Assembly: GCA_016937855.1 (NCBI GenBank)
Contig: JAFGVU010000184.1
Location: 1 to 64,000, forward strand
DNA from: Bacteroidales bacterium
GTDB taxonomy: Bacteria > Bacteroidota > Bacteroidia > Bacteroidales > ML635J-15
DNA: 64,000 bases
Direction: 5' to 3'
In this document: positions 1 to 8,394 of the stretch, in pieces
Position numbering within the stretch: position 1 is the first letter of the stretch
Layout of the letters: each line of letters begins with the position of its first letter
The notes under the pieces: generated by a model
Told to the model about the DNA's origin: nothing
The model's database searches: none
The model's input: only the letters and a program-made list of their open reading frames with translations
Position numbers and translations under genes: made by a program

Positions 1-357
1 TAAAAAAAGGGCTCTCCTTTCTTTTACTTTGTCCATAGGACATAAACATTATCTGGCAAACAGCAAAAACCAAACATGCTTTTTACTCATGTTAATGCCC
101 TACGGGCAAATTTTGTATCTCAAAGTTTATTTGTAAATTGTATGACTTATAGATTACAAGACTTTTAAATAAGTTTTTTAGCACGTTGGTGTGCACTGCG
201 TATAGTAGCCGAAGGTCCATAAAAGTTTATTTTAGCATATATAGTTAAAACATAATTTTTTTTATTTTTTAATAATGTGTACTTTTACACAGTTGTTGCG
301 ATGTATTTGTGTTTTTAGATCGCATAAGGACTGGTAAAAATTAGAAATTATCTACTT
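1..357. other. Intergenic region at window edge
   Basis: No gene is seen. The tract holds a short perfect hairpin (TGCCC-TAC-GGGCA, 96-108) and a GTCC..GGAC pair near 40-50 like that in the dispersed element at 4.6 and 18.8 kb. The last 100 bases presumably carry the promoter and leader of the S9 peptidase gene, but I see no clear TAnnTTTG box. Confidence 0.4.
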
Positions 358-3156
358 ATGAAAAAACTATTTATCCTAATTTCCCTTTTTTCTGTGTATA
401 TAAATGTATTTTCACAAAAAATCGAGCTAGATCATGATGTTTATGATTCATGGAAAAGTCTTGAGGAAGTTAAACTGAGTAACGACGGTCGATATACATC
501 ATATCAGGTTAATCCGCAAAAAGGTGATGGTAAACTAATTATCTTTGATAATGAACAAAAAGCTAATTTAAAAGAATTTGACAGAGCTTACTCTCAAAAT
601 TTTAGTTCTATGGGCGATTTTATTGTTTTTAAGGTAAAACCTCAGGAAGATTCTATCAGAAAATTAAAAATTGCCAACGAAAAAAAGGAAAACTTTCCTA
701 AGGACAGTCTTTATGTGTATTCTATTTCGCAGGATACTATTTGGAAATTTCCCAGGGTAAAATCATATCAAATAGCAGCTGAAGAGATTGATATTCTTTG
801 CTTTGTACACGAGAAAGAACAGGAAAAGAAGGATGATAAAGAAAGTTCAGACAGCCTTAATAATGAAACTGAGAACTCTGATAGCATAAAAATCCAATCT
901 AAAAAGCTTGAAGGCACAAAATTGGTTTTATTTAACTTGAAGAAAGGAATAATCTCTGAATATGACAATGTTGTGGAGTATCTTTTAAGTGAAAATGGAC
1001 AATTTTTACTCTACAAAAATGAAATTCCCGATAGTGTTGATTCTGTTTATGTGCATTTAGTTAATACTATCACAATGGAAAACTACTGTGTTATGAAGGA
1101 GAATGCTTATGCAAAAGGATTATCGTTTGATAAATTTGGAACACAGTTTTCATTCTATTTTTCGTCGGATACTGCAAAAGAAAAGATTTGGAGTATTAAA
1201 ATTGTCGATACCGACAGTCGTAGAGTAATTGATATTTTATCGGAGAAAATAATGGCTTTACCGCATGGTTGGAAAATATCTGAGAATTATAAGCTTTCGT
1301 TTACTGAAGATGGTAAGAAACTTTATTTTGGGACTAGCTTTGTGCTTCCTGTAATTAATAATGATAGCATTCCGGATGATGAAATTGCTAAATTAGATAT
1401 TTGGAGTTGGCATGATGACAGAATCATGTCGCATCAACTAAAATCTTTGGATGATGATAAAAAGAAAACATTTGCTTGTGTTTTTGAGATTAATAGCAAT
1501 AGTGCTATCCAAATTGCCGATAGTTTGATGGATATAGTTAACTTAAGAACCAAAAGTCAGCACGATTTGGTGCTAGGATATACCCAAATTCCTTATCTCG
1601 ATAGAATTCAATGGAGCATGGAGACTTTTCGCGATTATTATATTGTGAATACCATTAACGGTAAACGCACTTTATTTGCAAAAGATTTTAGCGGTTCGGT
1701 TTCATTGTCGCCCGGAGGTAATTTTGCTGCACTTTACAATAAATCAGATTCGGCATGGTATTTTTACGATGTGAAAAGAAAAATAACTTATCCTGTGGCT
1801 CATGTTGAGGATGTAGTTTTTTATAATGATGAACAAGAATTGCCAATGCCATTGTCACATTTTGGAATAGCCGGATGGTTGAAAAACGACAGAGCAATTT
1901 TGGTTTATGATGAATTCGATATTTGGCAGTTTAATTGTGGAAAAGATGGTGAGTCAAAAAATCTTACAAATGGCTTTGGCGCCGCTAATAGCATTGAGTT
2001 GAGGTATGTAAAAACAGATAGTGAGTTAGATTATATTGATGATGAAAGTCAGATTTTGATTAAAGGATTTAATAAGAAAAACAAAAATCAATCATTATAT
2101 TATTTAAACCTAAAAAACGGAGAGTTGACTTTATTGGTAAACATCCCGTATAATATTAGTAATATTAAAAAATCTAAAGAAAACGAAGTCTTTTTATTTG
2201 CTAAGTCAGACTACACAACTTACCCCGATTTGTATTTGGTAAATGATTTGCAGAATTGGGGAAATTCTTACAAAATATCGGATGCAAACCCTCAAATGCA
2301 GAATTATAAATGGGGTAGTGTTGAACCTTACGAATGGATTGATTTTAACGGAGATACAGTAAGTGGATTATTGTATAAACCCGAAGATTTTAACCCCGCG
2401 AATAAGTATCCAATGATTATATATTTTTACGAAAAATACTCTGACAGGCTTCATACTCACTATACTCCGCGTCCTAGCAGGTCTGTTATTAGTTTTCCTT
2501 TATTTGTAAGTAAAGGCTATTTGATTTTTATTCCTGATATTAATTACACAATTGGTCAGCCCGGCAAAGATGCCTATAATTCAATTGTAAGTGGTGCATA
2601 TTCTTTGATCGAAAAAGGATTTGTCGATAAAGACAAGATTGGGCTTCAAGGTCAGAGTTGGGGAGGATATCAGGTTGCTTATTTGGTAACCCAAACCGAT
2701 TTGTTTGCCTGTGCCATGGCAGGCGCTCCGGTGAGCAATATGACAAGTGCTTACGGAGGGATTAGGATGGAGAGTGGTCATAGTAGAATGATGCAGTACG
2801 AACAAGGGCAAAGTAGGATAGGAGGAACTCTTTGGGATAATTTACCTCAATATATCGGAAACTCACCGGTTTTTTATGCCGATAAGGTAAATACTCCATT
2901 GCTAATAATGCATAACGATGGTGATGGTGCTGTTCCATTCTCTCAGGGCGTCGAACTGTTTCTTGCTCTTAAAAGGCTCGAAAAACCTGTTTGGTTACTA
3001 AATTATAATGGCGAGGAACACAATCTTATGGAAAGAGCAAACTGTGTCGATATAAGCAAAAGAGAAACCGACTTCTTTGATTACTTTTTGATGGGAAAAG
3101 GCAAGCCACAATGGATAACAGATGGTATGCCTGCAATTTTCAAGGGCATGCGATAA
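358..3156 (+). CDS. Secreted prolyl oligopeptidase family (S9) serine peptidase
   Basis: 932 aa. A lysine-plus-hydrophobic signal peptide (about residues 1-20, ending VFSQ) predicts export to the periplasm or outer membrane. Residues about 25-650 look like the beta-propeller region of S9 peptidases, which limits access to peptides; the C-terminal 270 residues are an alpha/beta hydrolase. The nucleophile motif GQSWGGYQ places Ser767, HNDGDGAV gives the Asp (854 or 856) and GEEHNL gives His888. The length is above the usual 700-800 aa because of a charged insertion (residues about 155-180, KEQEKKDDKESSDS). Likely role is cleavage of proline-containing or other short peptides. Monocistronic; followed by the hairpin-box repeats. 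Confidence 0.9.
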   Translation: MKKLFILISLFSVYINVFSQKIELDHDVYDSWKSLEEVKLSNDGRYTSYQVNPQKGDGKLIIFDNEQKANLKEFDRAYSQNFSSMGDFIVFKVKPQEDSIRKLKIANEKKENFPKDSLYVYSISQDTIWKFPRVKSYQIAAEEIDILCFVHEKEQEKKDDKESSDSLNNETENSDSIKIQSKKLEGTKLVLFNLKKGIISEYDNVVEYLLSENGQFLLYKNEIPDSVDSVYVHLVNTITMENYCVMKENAYAKGLSFDKFGTQFSFYFSSDTAKEKIWSIKIVDTDSRRVIDILSEKIMALPHGWKISENYKLSFTEDGKKLYFGTSFVLPVINNDSIPDDEIAKLDIWSWHDDRIMSHQLKSLDDDKKKTFACVFEINSNSAIQIADSLMDIVNLRTKSQHDLVLGYTQIPYLDRIQWSMETFRDYYIVNTINGKRTLFAKDFSGSVSLSPGGNFAALYNKSDSAWYFYDVKRKITYPVAHVEDVVFYNDEQELPMPLSHFGIAGWLKNDRAILVYDEFDIWQFNCGKDGESKNLTNGFGAANSIELRYVKTDSELDYIDDESQILIKGFNKKNKNQSLYYLNLKNGELTLLVNIPYNISNIKKSKENEVFLFAKSDYTTYPDLYLVNDLQNWGNSYKISDANPQMQNYKWGSVEPYEWIDFNGDTVSGLLYKPEDFNPANKYPMIIYFYEKYSDRLHTHYTPRPSRSVISFPLFVSKGYLIFIPDINYTIGQPGKDAYNSIVSGAYSLIEKGFVDKDKIGLQGQSWGGYQVAYLVTQTDLFACAMAGAPVSNMTSAYGGIRMESGHSRMMQYEQGQSRIGGTLWDNLPQYIGNSPVFYADKVNTPLLIMHNDGDGAVPFSQGVELFLALKRLEKPVWLLNYNGEEHNLMERANCVDISKRETDFFDYFLMGKGKPQWITDGMPAIFKGMR

Positions 3157-3161
3157 AAAAA

Positions 3162-3244
3162 CGCCCGGGCTGGGAACCCGAGCGCTGTATTAACCCTAAT
3201 CAACCATGAAAAAGAGAAAAGTAAATTTAATTACTTTCATTTAG
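3162..3244 (+). repeat. Hairpin-box element, copy 1
   Basis: Stem 3162-3169/3177-3184 (CGCCCGGG / CCCGAGCG), then the box TAACCCTAATCAACC followed by ATGAAAAAGAGAAA (3191-3220). The ATG at 3206 opens a 12-codon reading frame beginning MKKRK and ending at 3244. The one stem mismatch on the plus strand is a G-U pair on the minus strand. A T-run follows the stem on the minus strand, so it could also act as a terminator there. Confidence 0.7.
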
Positions 3245-3389
3245 ATAACTCTAAGTTTATTGTATTTGTTGCATGGTGTTTTGGTAAAATATATAAAATG
3301 CCGTATTGTGCTTATAAAGTCTTTTTGAAATTATACTATGTGTGAAAAAATAACTCAAGCATTTCTTGGTAAAATTTGGTAAAATGAAA

Positions 3390-3543
3390 GAGAGTCCGGT
3401 TTGGTACCGAACTCTCTAACTAACCCCAATCAACCATGAAAAAGAGAAACTTTTATCAAATGATAAATGTTTCTGCAAATATAACCAATAAACAGACGAT
3501 TTATTGTTTCTATAAATCAAAAGAATACTTAATAAAATGTTAA
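3390..3543 (+). repeat. Hairpin-box element, copy 2
   Basis: Stem 3390-3400/3406-3416 (GAGAGTCCGGT / ACCGAACTCTC), then the box TAACCCCAATCAACC plus ATGAAAAAGAGAAA (3421-3449). The ATG at 3436 opens a 35-codon frame (MKKRNFYQ...), stop at 3543. The stem sequence is unrelated to that of copy 1 although the box is almost identical; the single plus-strand mismatch is again G-U on the minus strand. Confidence 0.7.
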
Positions 3544-3580
3544 ACTATGCTTTAAGTTAAAATAATGTAGGTAAAATGAA

Positions 3581-3699
3581 GAAGCCTGAGCTTTGGTGGC
3601 TCAGGCTTCTTGTACTAACCCCAATCAACCATGAAAAAGAGAAAAGATAAATCAAATGTGAATTTGATTTTCGATACAAAGAAAAGCTTTTTTTTATAA
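3581..3699 (+). repeat. Hairpin-box element, copy 3
   Basis: Perfect 11-bp stem 3581-3591/3599-3609 (GAAGCCTGAGC / GCTCAGGCTTC), then the box TAACCCCAATCAACC plus ATGAAAAAGAGAAA (3616-3644). The ATG at 3631 opens a 22-codon frame (MKKRKDKS...), stop at 3699. The third stem sequence again differs while architecture and box are kept. Confidence 0.7.
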
Positions 3700-3823
3700 A
3701 AAAACTAATACATTTTACCGAAATTAGATATTCTTAACGTTAAAAATGGTAAAAACGCATAAAAATCATATCAAACATATAATTTATTTTTATTGTGGGT
3801 TTTATTCATATTATTTTTTTTCG

Positions 3824-3831
3824 TAAATTTG
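3824..3831 (+). promoter_or_regulatory. Possible -7 promoter box (TAAATTTG) of yqgE
   Basis: Matches the Bacteroidota -7 consensus TAnnTTTG. It lies only a few bases before the ATG at 3836, so a transcript from it would have almost no leader. No convincing upstream TTTG box was seen, so this is tentative. Confidence 0.35.
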
Positions 3832-3835
3832 TTTC

Positions 3836-4420
3836 ATGAACTTTGATTTAGATATATTGCGAATAATTTCAAACGATGTCAAGCCTGCAATTGGAAAGGT
3901 TTTGATATCTGAACCTTTGCTTAATGATTTTTACTTTGGTCGTTCTGTCGTTTTTTTAATTGATGAGCATGAAGATTCATTCATGGGATTAATCTTAAAC
4001 AATCCCTCGGACATGCTCTTGAAAGATGTTATTGATGGATTCGAAGCATCTGAAATGCCACTGTTTGTTGGAGGTCCTGTTGATCCAGATATTCTTTATT
4101 ATATCCATACAATGGGAAATATTCCTGGATCTGAAAAAATTTCTGAAGGATTGTATTTTGGAGGAGAACTTGACGAAATACGAATACTTATTAAAACGGG
4201 CGTCCTTAATTCGTCAAACATTAGATTCTTTCTTGGAAATTCAGGATGGGCTCCGGGACAGTTAACGGAAGAAATTAGCTTCAATTCATGGTTAGTTACT
4301 GATGTTAATCTTGATTTTATCTTTTATAATCATGAGTTGATGTGGCAGGAATCTCTAAAATTTGTCGGTGATAGGTATCTAATCTGGAAAAATTTTCCAA
4401 TAGATCCTGATTTGAACTAA
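3836..4420 (+). CDS. YqgE/AlgH family protein (UPF0301)
   Basis: 194 aa, usual length for the family. Family hallmarks are visible: an early GKVLISEP segment, SVVFLIDEHEDSFMGLILN, the FVGGPVDPD stretch near residue 78 and FFLGNSGWAPGQL near 131. No signal peptide or membrane segment, so cytoplasmic. The molecular function of this widespread family is not established; AlgH was linked to alginate regulation in Pseudomonas. Monocistronic. Confidence 0.9.
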   Translation: MNFDLDILRIISNDVKPAIGKVLISEPLLNDFYFGRSVVFLIDEHEDSFMGLILNNPSDMLLKDVIDGFEASEMPLFVGGPVDPDILYYIHTMGNIPGSEKISEGLYFGGELDEIRILIKTGVLNSSNIRFFLGNSGWAPGQLTEEISFNSWLVTDVNLDFIFYNHELMWQESLKFVGDRYLIWKNFPIDPDLN

Positions 4421-4500
4421 ACTAATTTGCTTATAGTTAAGTGGTTATTGTCAGTTTTGGTAATTGTTTAGGTATATTTCGAGAAATAAGCTTATTGCTA

Positions 4501-4580
4501 GATAAACATTATAATAGCATAGTGGGTATGCTGGACCGAGAAATATAATATCACTATAAATCCCAGCTAAATAATTTACG
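4501..4580 (+). repeat. 80-bp direct repeat, copy 1
   Basis: The first 29 bases (GATAAACATTATAATAGCAT then AGTGGGTAT) are identical to those at 4741; the remainder is diverged but alignable (CTATAAATCCCAGCTAAATAA versus CATAAATTCCAGCAAAATAA type). Confidence 0.75.
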
Positions 4581-4596
4581 TTTTCTTTTCATTGAC

Positions 4597-4720
4597 GTTT
4601 ACATTGCCTGATTTATTTTGTTTCACAATAAATGTTTTTGTCGGCAATGTAAAGTCTGGATTCAGCTCGTTTTTTTTTCTTTCCATCGTCCGGTTTTTAG
4701 GACATGGAAACGTAAAAAAA
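4597..4720 (+). repeat. Dispersed inverted-repeat element (TTTACATTGCC / GGCAATGTAAA)
   Basis: TTTACATTGCC at 4598-4608 pairs with GGCAATGTAAA at 4643-4653, a perfect 11-bp inverted repeat with a 34-base loop. It is followed by TTTCCATCGTCC..GGACATGG, also able to pair. The same two-part arrangement recurs at 18.6-18.9 kb. Confidence 0.65.
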
Positions 4721-4740
4721 AGCAATTAAACTTTTCTCGA

Positions 4741-4820
4741 GATAAACATTATAATAGCATAGTGGGTATCTGCTCCATTCAATATTTTATCTCCATAAAT
4801 TCCAGCAAAATAATTACCGT
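4741..4820 (+). repeat. 80-bp direct repeat, copy 2
   Basis: Second copy of the 4501 repeat, spaced exactly 240 bases away. It ends close to the stop codon of the convergent FtsB-like gene. Confidence 0.75.
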
Positions 4821-4837
4821 TTTTGTGAAACTTATAA

Positions 4838-5152
4838 TTAATTTGTAATAATTATAAAAATATCCTCATTTGCCTCTTTCATTTGATACTGCTCTCTGGC
4901 AAATTTTTCTAGATCTTCTTTATTTGAGAATAGTTCGTTATATTGAGTTTTGTAAACTTTTATCTCATTTTGGAAAAATGCCGCTTCTTTTTTTAATTCA
5001 GCTAAATTCTCAAGATTTTTTAATCGATCGACTAAATTATAGGTGTCGAAAAATCCTACCCATATTACAAATGCAAAAATAACGACTAAATATTTGTTTT
5101 TAATTAAAGTAATCGCAAATTTCCACAATATGGTTAGTCTTTCTTTCATCAT
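4838..5152 (-). CDS. FtsB/DivIC-type septum formation initiator
   Basis: 104 aa, typical length. A short cytoplasmic N-terminus, one membrane helix (about residues 20-36, YLVVIFAFVIWVGFF), then a periplasmic coiled coil (about 40-80, RLKNLENLAELKKEAAFFQ) and an ARE-YQMKEANEDIFII tail as in FtsB/DivIC. It would join the FtsQ-FtsL-FtsB divisome subcomplex. Two adjacent ATG codons (5152, 5149) could start it. No other division gene is adjacent. Confidence 0.8.
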   Translation of the reverse strand: MMKERLTILWKFAITLIKNKYLVVIFAFVIWVGFFDTYNLVDRLKNLENLAELKKEAAFFQNEIKVYKTQYNELFSNKEDLEKFAREQYQMKEANEDIFIIITN

Positions 5153-5455
5153 AAATACAAAAATCGCGATAATCTTTAATTTTTGTGCAAAATATGTTGC
5201 TAAATTATTAACATGTTAATGTTTATTTGAGCTCGGTTTAAATATCGTTGCTATTAAACCCGCATTATGCATTAGAACCGTAACGAAGTGAAGCTCAGCG
5301 CAGCTAAAATCTATTACGACAATAAATCCCTTTGAAATCAATTGTTTTACTGTGTTTCCCTCAATAACCGTACTGGTTAGTACGCTTATCTCTCGAAACA
5401 CATGATTTCTGTGGGATTTGCTGCCTCATCACGAAGTTCTAATACATAATAAGTG
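5153..5455. other. Intergenic region
   Basis: Between the minus-strand FtsB-like gene and the 3' end of the TonB receptor gene. A 61-codon frame (5216-5401) has no recognisable family and was not called. The phrase GCTCAGCGCAGCTAAA recurs in near-identical form at about 12072, suggesting remnant repeat sequence. Confidence 0.4.
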
Positions 5456-7861
5456 TTAAAAAGTCAATCTATATAAAAACATTGGATAAAATCCCTGCTG
5501 ATATGAGTAGCTTACTTCGCCTGTATCGGAGTTATAACTCTGTCCGTATATGTTTTTATGATTGCTCAGGTTTTGCAAATCAAGTGCCCATTCCTGAGTT
5601 ACTCTTTTCATATTAACTTTTATTCCGATTCTTAAATCAGTTCTAAAATAATCATCTGTTCTTGTTGCAAAAGCGTTATCAAAATCGTAATATGGCTCGC
5701 CTTCTGTATCTGTTAAAATTGGTATAAAGCGTTTTCCTCCGGCATAAACAGTTTTTATATTTACCGAAAGTAAAGAGCTAGGACCTAGCACAAACTCATA
5801 TCCACCAAGAACATTAAGAACATAATTGTTATTAAATGTTGTATTGCGCCACAAGTCTTCTAATGTTTTGTATTTTGACTCGAAAATAGAACCTGTTATG
5901 AGGAAGTAGAAGTTATTACTGAAGAATTTTTCTAAAGTTAATTCAACGCCATAGTTTCTGCCAATGCCTTCATTAACTAAGTCGTTTTTTCTTTCCTGAT
6001 GAAATCCTGCGCCGGAGTTTAGTACAGAATAATAGCTTGTGTCAGCGCTTACGGGAACATCATATAGGTGTTGATAGTAAGTTTCAACTTTTATTCTAAA
6101 GTCTGGAAAAGCTATCCAATTGTACGATATAATTGCCTGGTGAGATTTTGTAAAATCAAGGTTTTTGTTGTTTTCAAGATATTGATTGTATTGACCTTCG
6201 ATTGGTGTTCTGGCATAATACAGAAATAGTGATTGCATTTGACTATGCAGTCCGTATCCCCAGGCGAGGCTGTGTTTTTGATTAATATCCCATTTTAAAC
6301 TTAAGCGTGGTTCCAGAGCCCATTTGCCATTATTTGTCATGTACTGGTAGTGTGCTCCTGAAAACAAACCTAAATTATTCGTAAATCGGTAATTCCATTG
6401 GCCATAGGCTTGAAACAGGATAATTCCCGATGTGTCCACTTCGGTTTGTTTTATATATGTGTCGCCCCATCCGGGGTAATCGCCCACATAGACAGAATCG
6501 ACATAGTTAATTGAGTAGTAATCGCTGGATACTCCAAAGTCAATGTAATTTTTGGAATTTAATTTTGATTTGTATTTAGTGCCCGCACTCAATCGGGTTT
6601 CTCTATTGTTTTCATGAAAAAATTGAGTTTTATCAACAATATAAGTGGTATCTCCGGTATTTGTTAGCTCTATTGAGTCCAGAGTATATTTAAAGTTATC
6701 GACTGTTGTTTCTACACCGGATGCCGAAAAGTTAACGAAAGATTCTATACGAGATTTTTCATTAAAAAAATAGAGATGATTTAAAGTATAAGTGATCATA
6801 CTTGAGCCGTTTTTAGTGTCAGCTCCACTAAAATTACTAAAGCTTCCATCATTTTCATCTCTATGATCGAAAAAAATATTTGAATTACCCATTATCCCTG
6901 TTAAGCTAAATTTGCCAAACTTTTTTGTTAGAAAATTGTATTTGAGGCTTAAGTCCTGATACTGAGGTACTGCACCACCTGCCACCGGGAATCCTAATTT
7001 ATCCATTACATCTAAAGTTGAGTTTCTGTAGTTCATCAAGTATGATGATTGATGTCCCTTGAAAAAAGGACCTTCGGCACCAATTTCAAATCCATTAAAT
7101 CCTATTTGGAAAAGATATTCTCTTTGTTGGTTATTACCATTCCTCATATTTAAGTCAAAAACTCCCGAAAGTGAATTTCCATACTCTGCCGGCCATGCTC
7201 CGGTGAAAAAATCAGAATTCGTAAGTAAATTATTATTAAGCATACTTACCGGACCTCCTGTCGAGCCTAGTGCACCAAAATGGTTCGGGTTAGGAATATT
7301 TGCTCCATCAAGTCGCCATAAAAGCCCCGAAGGTGAATTTCCGCGAATTATTATATCGTTTCTTTGATCACCGGCAGTAAAAACTCCTGCAAAATTCTGT
7401 GCCATTCGACTTGGATCGCCCAAGCTTCCGGCATATTTCTCTGTTTCCTCAATCGAAAATGATCTGGCACTGACAGTTGCCATTTTATTGATTGTTTCGT
7501 TCTTGTTAATTCCCGCATTGATAACAACTTCATCTAGCAGCTCAATGTCTTCCTCCATTTTAACCTCAAGTATTAACTCTTTCGAAATTGTAAGTAGTTG
7601 ACTTTTAATAACAACAGGCTTGTATCCAATTGCAGTAAACTGAATGTCAATTCTTCCAATAGGTACATCTGTTATCCTCCAGTTTCCGTCAAAATCGCTG
7701 GATGTCCCTAAAATTGGGTCGCTTTCGAGAATTACAATATTTACTCCCGGAATTGGTGTTAAGGACTGTAAATCGAGGATCGTACCCCTAACTGTTTGAG
7801 TCGATTGAGAAAAAATAAATATTGATGAAAATACAAATAGTAATAGTAATAAACTTTTCAT
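5456..7861 (-). CDS. TonB-dependent receptor with N-terminal carboxypeptidase-like regulatory domain
   Basis: 801 aa from the chosen ATG at 7861, which gives a clean signal peptide (MKSLLLLLFVFSSIFIFSQS). A frame 62 codons longer is open but its extension runs through a dispersed repeat (7895-7929) and has no signal peptide, so I reject it. Domains in order: carboxypeptidase-like repeat (about 22-105, VRGTILDLQSLTPIPGVNIV), plug (about 110-230, DIIIRGNSPSGLLWRLDG), then a 22-strand barrel ending in the aromatic residue F. Substrate unknown; no SusD partner is adjacent, so it is not an obvious Sus-type glycan system. Confidence 0.88.
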   Translation of the reverse strand: MKSLLLLLFVFSSIFIFSQSTQTVRGTILDLQSLTPIPGVNIVILESDPILGTSSDFDGNWRITDVPIGRIDIQFTAIGYKPVVIKSQLLTISKELILEVKMEEDIELLDEVVINAGINKNETINKMATVSARSFSIEETEKYAGSLGDPSRMAQNFAGVFTAGDQRNDIIIRGNSPSGLLWRLDGANIPNPNHFGALGSTGGPVSMLNNNLLTNSDFFTGAWPAEYGNSLSGVFDLNMRNGNNQQREYLFQIGFNGFEIGAEGPFFKGHQSSYLMNYRNSTLDVMDKLGFPVAGGAVPQYQDLSLKYNFLTKKFGKFSLTGIMGNSNIFFDHRDENDGSFSNFSGADTKNGSSMITYTLNHLYFFNEKSRIESFVNFSASGVETTVDNFKYTLDSIELTNTGDTTYIVDKTQFFHENNRETRLSAGTKYKSKLNSKNYIDFGVSSDYYSINYVDSVYVGDYPGWGDTYIKQTEVDTSGIILFQAYGQWNYRFTNNLGLFSGAHYQYMTNNGKWALEPRLSLKWDINQKHSLAWGYGLHSQMQSLFLYYARTPIEGQYNQYLENNKNLDFTKSHQAIISYNWIAFPDFRIKVETYYQHLYDVPVSADTSYYSVLNSGAGFHQERKNDLVNEGIGRNYGVELTLEKFFSNNFYFLITGSIFESKYKTLEDLWRNTTFNNNYVLNVLGGYEFVLGPSSLLSVNIKTVYAGGKRFIPILTDTEGEPYYDFDNAFATRTDDYFRTDLRIGIKVNMKRVTQEWALDLQNLSNHKNIYGQSYNSDTGEVSYSYQQGFYPMFLYRLTF

Positions 7862-8394
7862 GTCATTTTTCCTTTTCTTGAACAATTCGTTAAACCAAAT
7901 TTTTGAGTTTCTCGAAAATTTACCTATCCTTTTTTTTGCGCTTTTTTTTACAAAAATTATACCATTGCAATATATATCTAAAATTCGTTTTTCTTTGTAG
8001 GGTTTTTCCCATAGTTGTGTAGTAAAAACAAATTGTATAGTATCCACCTAACCAACTACCCTCACCAAAAAACTTGTTAAATTTAGTATTGTCACAGCTG
8101 GCGCGGGGAGCGAATCCGAGACAGCCCCTAATTACTTAAAATTTAAAAACAATAAAAAATGAATTCTTTAATCTTAATTATATTCCCACTCGCTCACTCA
8201 TATTTAGCTTCAATTAAGCTACATTCACTACATCGCGATGGGCGCTAGTCGAACTGAAGCCAAAACCGCGCTAGAGGGTAATCTCTTGCATAGGGAAGCC
8301 TTATAAATATTTTTAGGGCTTCCTTTAAAATTTTTGTCATAAAAGAATCGAATTTTGATAATAATTACTTAAATTAGCTTAATAATAATTATAA
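7862..8394. other. Divergent intergenic region
   Basis: Between the TonB receptor and the first T9SS gene, presumably holding both promoters. It contains a copy of the 7895-7929 dispersed repeat and a hairpin GGAAGCC (8294-8300) / GGCTTCC (8317-8323) with a T-rich loop. No gene is seen. Confidence 0.5.
7895..7929 (-). repeat. Dispersed repeat shared with the 17.7-kb tandem array
   Basis: On the minus strand this reads GGATAGGTAAATTTTCGAGA then AACTCAAAAATTTGG. The same phrase, with one or two changes, is the core of the three repeats at 17737-17900. Here it lies upstream of the TonB receptor gene. Confidence 0.7.

Larger units (their letters stand above)
3157..3835. other. Gene-poor tract with three hairpin-box elements
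   Basis: No conventional gene is seen. It contains three same-orientation copies of a hairpin followed by a nearly identical 30-base box, listed separately. Short GGTAAAAT-type words recur between the copies. The end of the tract carries the probable yqgE promoter. Confidence 0.7.
4421..4837. other. Intergenic region with direct repeats and a dispersed inverted-repeat element
   Basis: Lies between the ends of convergent yqgE and ftsB-like genes. It holds an 80-bp direct repeat in two copies exactly 240 bases apart, with a copy of the TTTACATTGCC dispersed element between them. A 76-codon frame here (4618-4848) has no protein-like character and was not called. Confidence 0.6.

Noticed and set aside
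4618-4848. 76-codon plus-strand frame
   Set aside because: It runs through two repeat elements, is rich in Lys/Phe/Cys without pattern and resembles no family.
5216-5401. 61-codon minus-strand frame
   Set aside because: No family resemblance, no promoter or coupling; sits in sequence that contains repeat remnants.
7862-8047. N-terminal extension of the TonB receptor frame
   Set aside because: It includes a dispersed repeat and hides the signal peptide; the ATG at 7861 fits the family.
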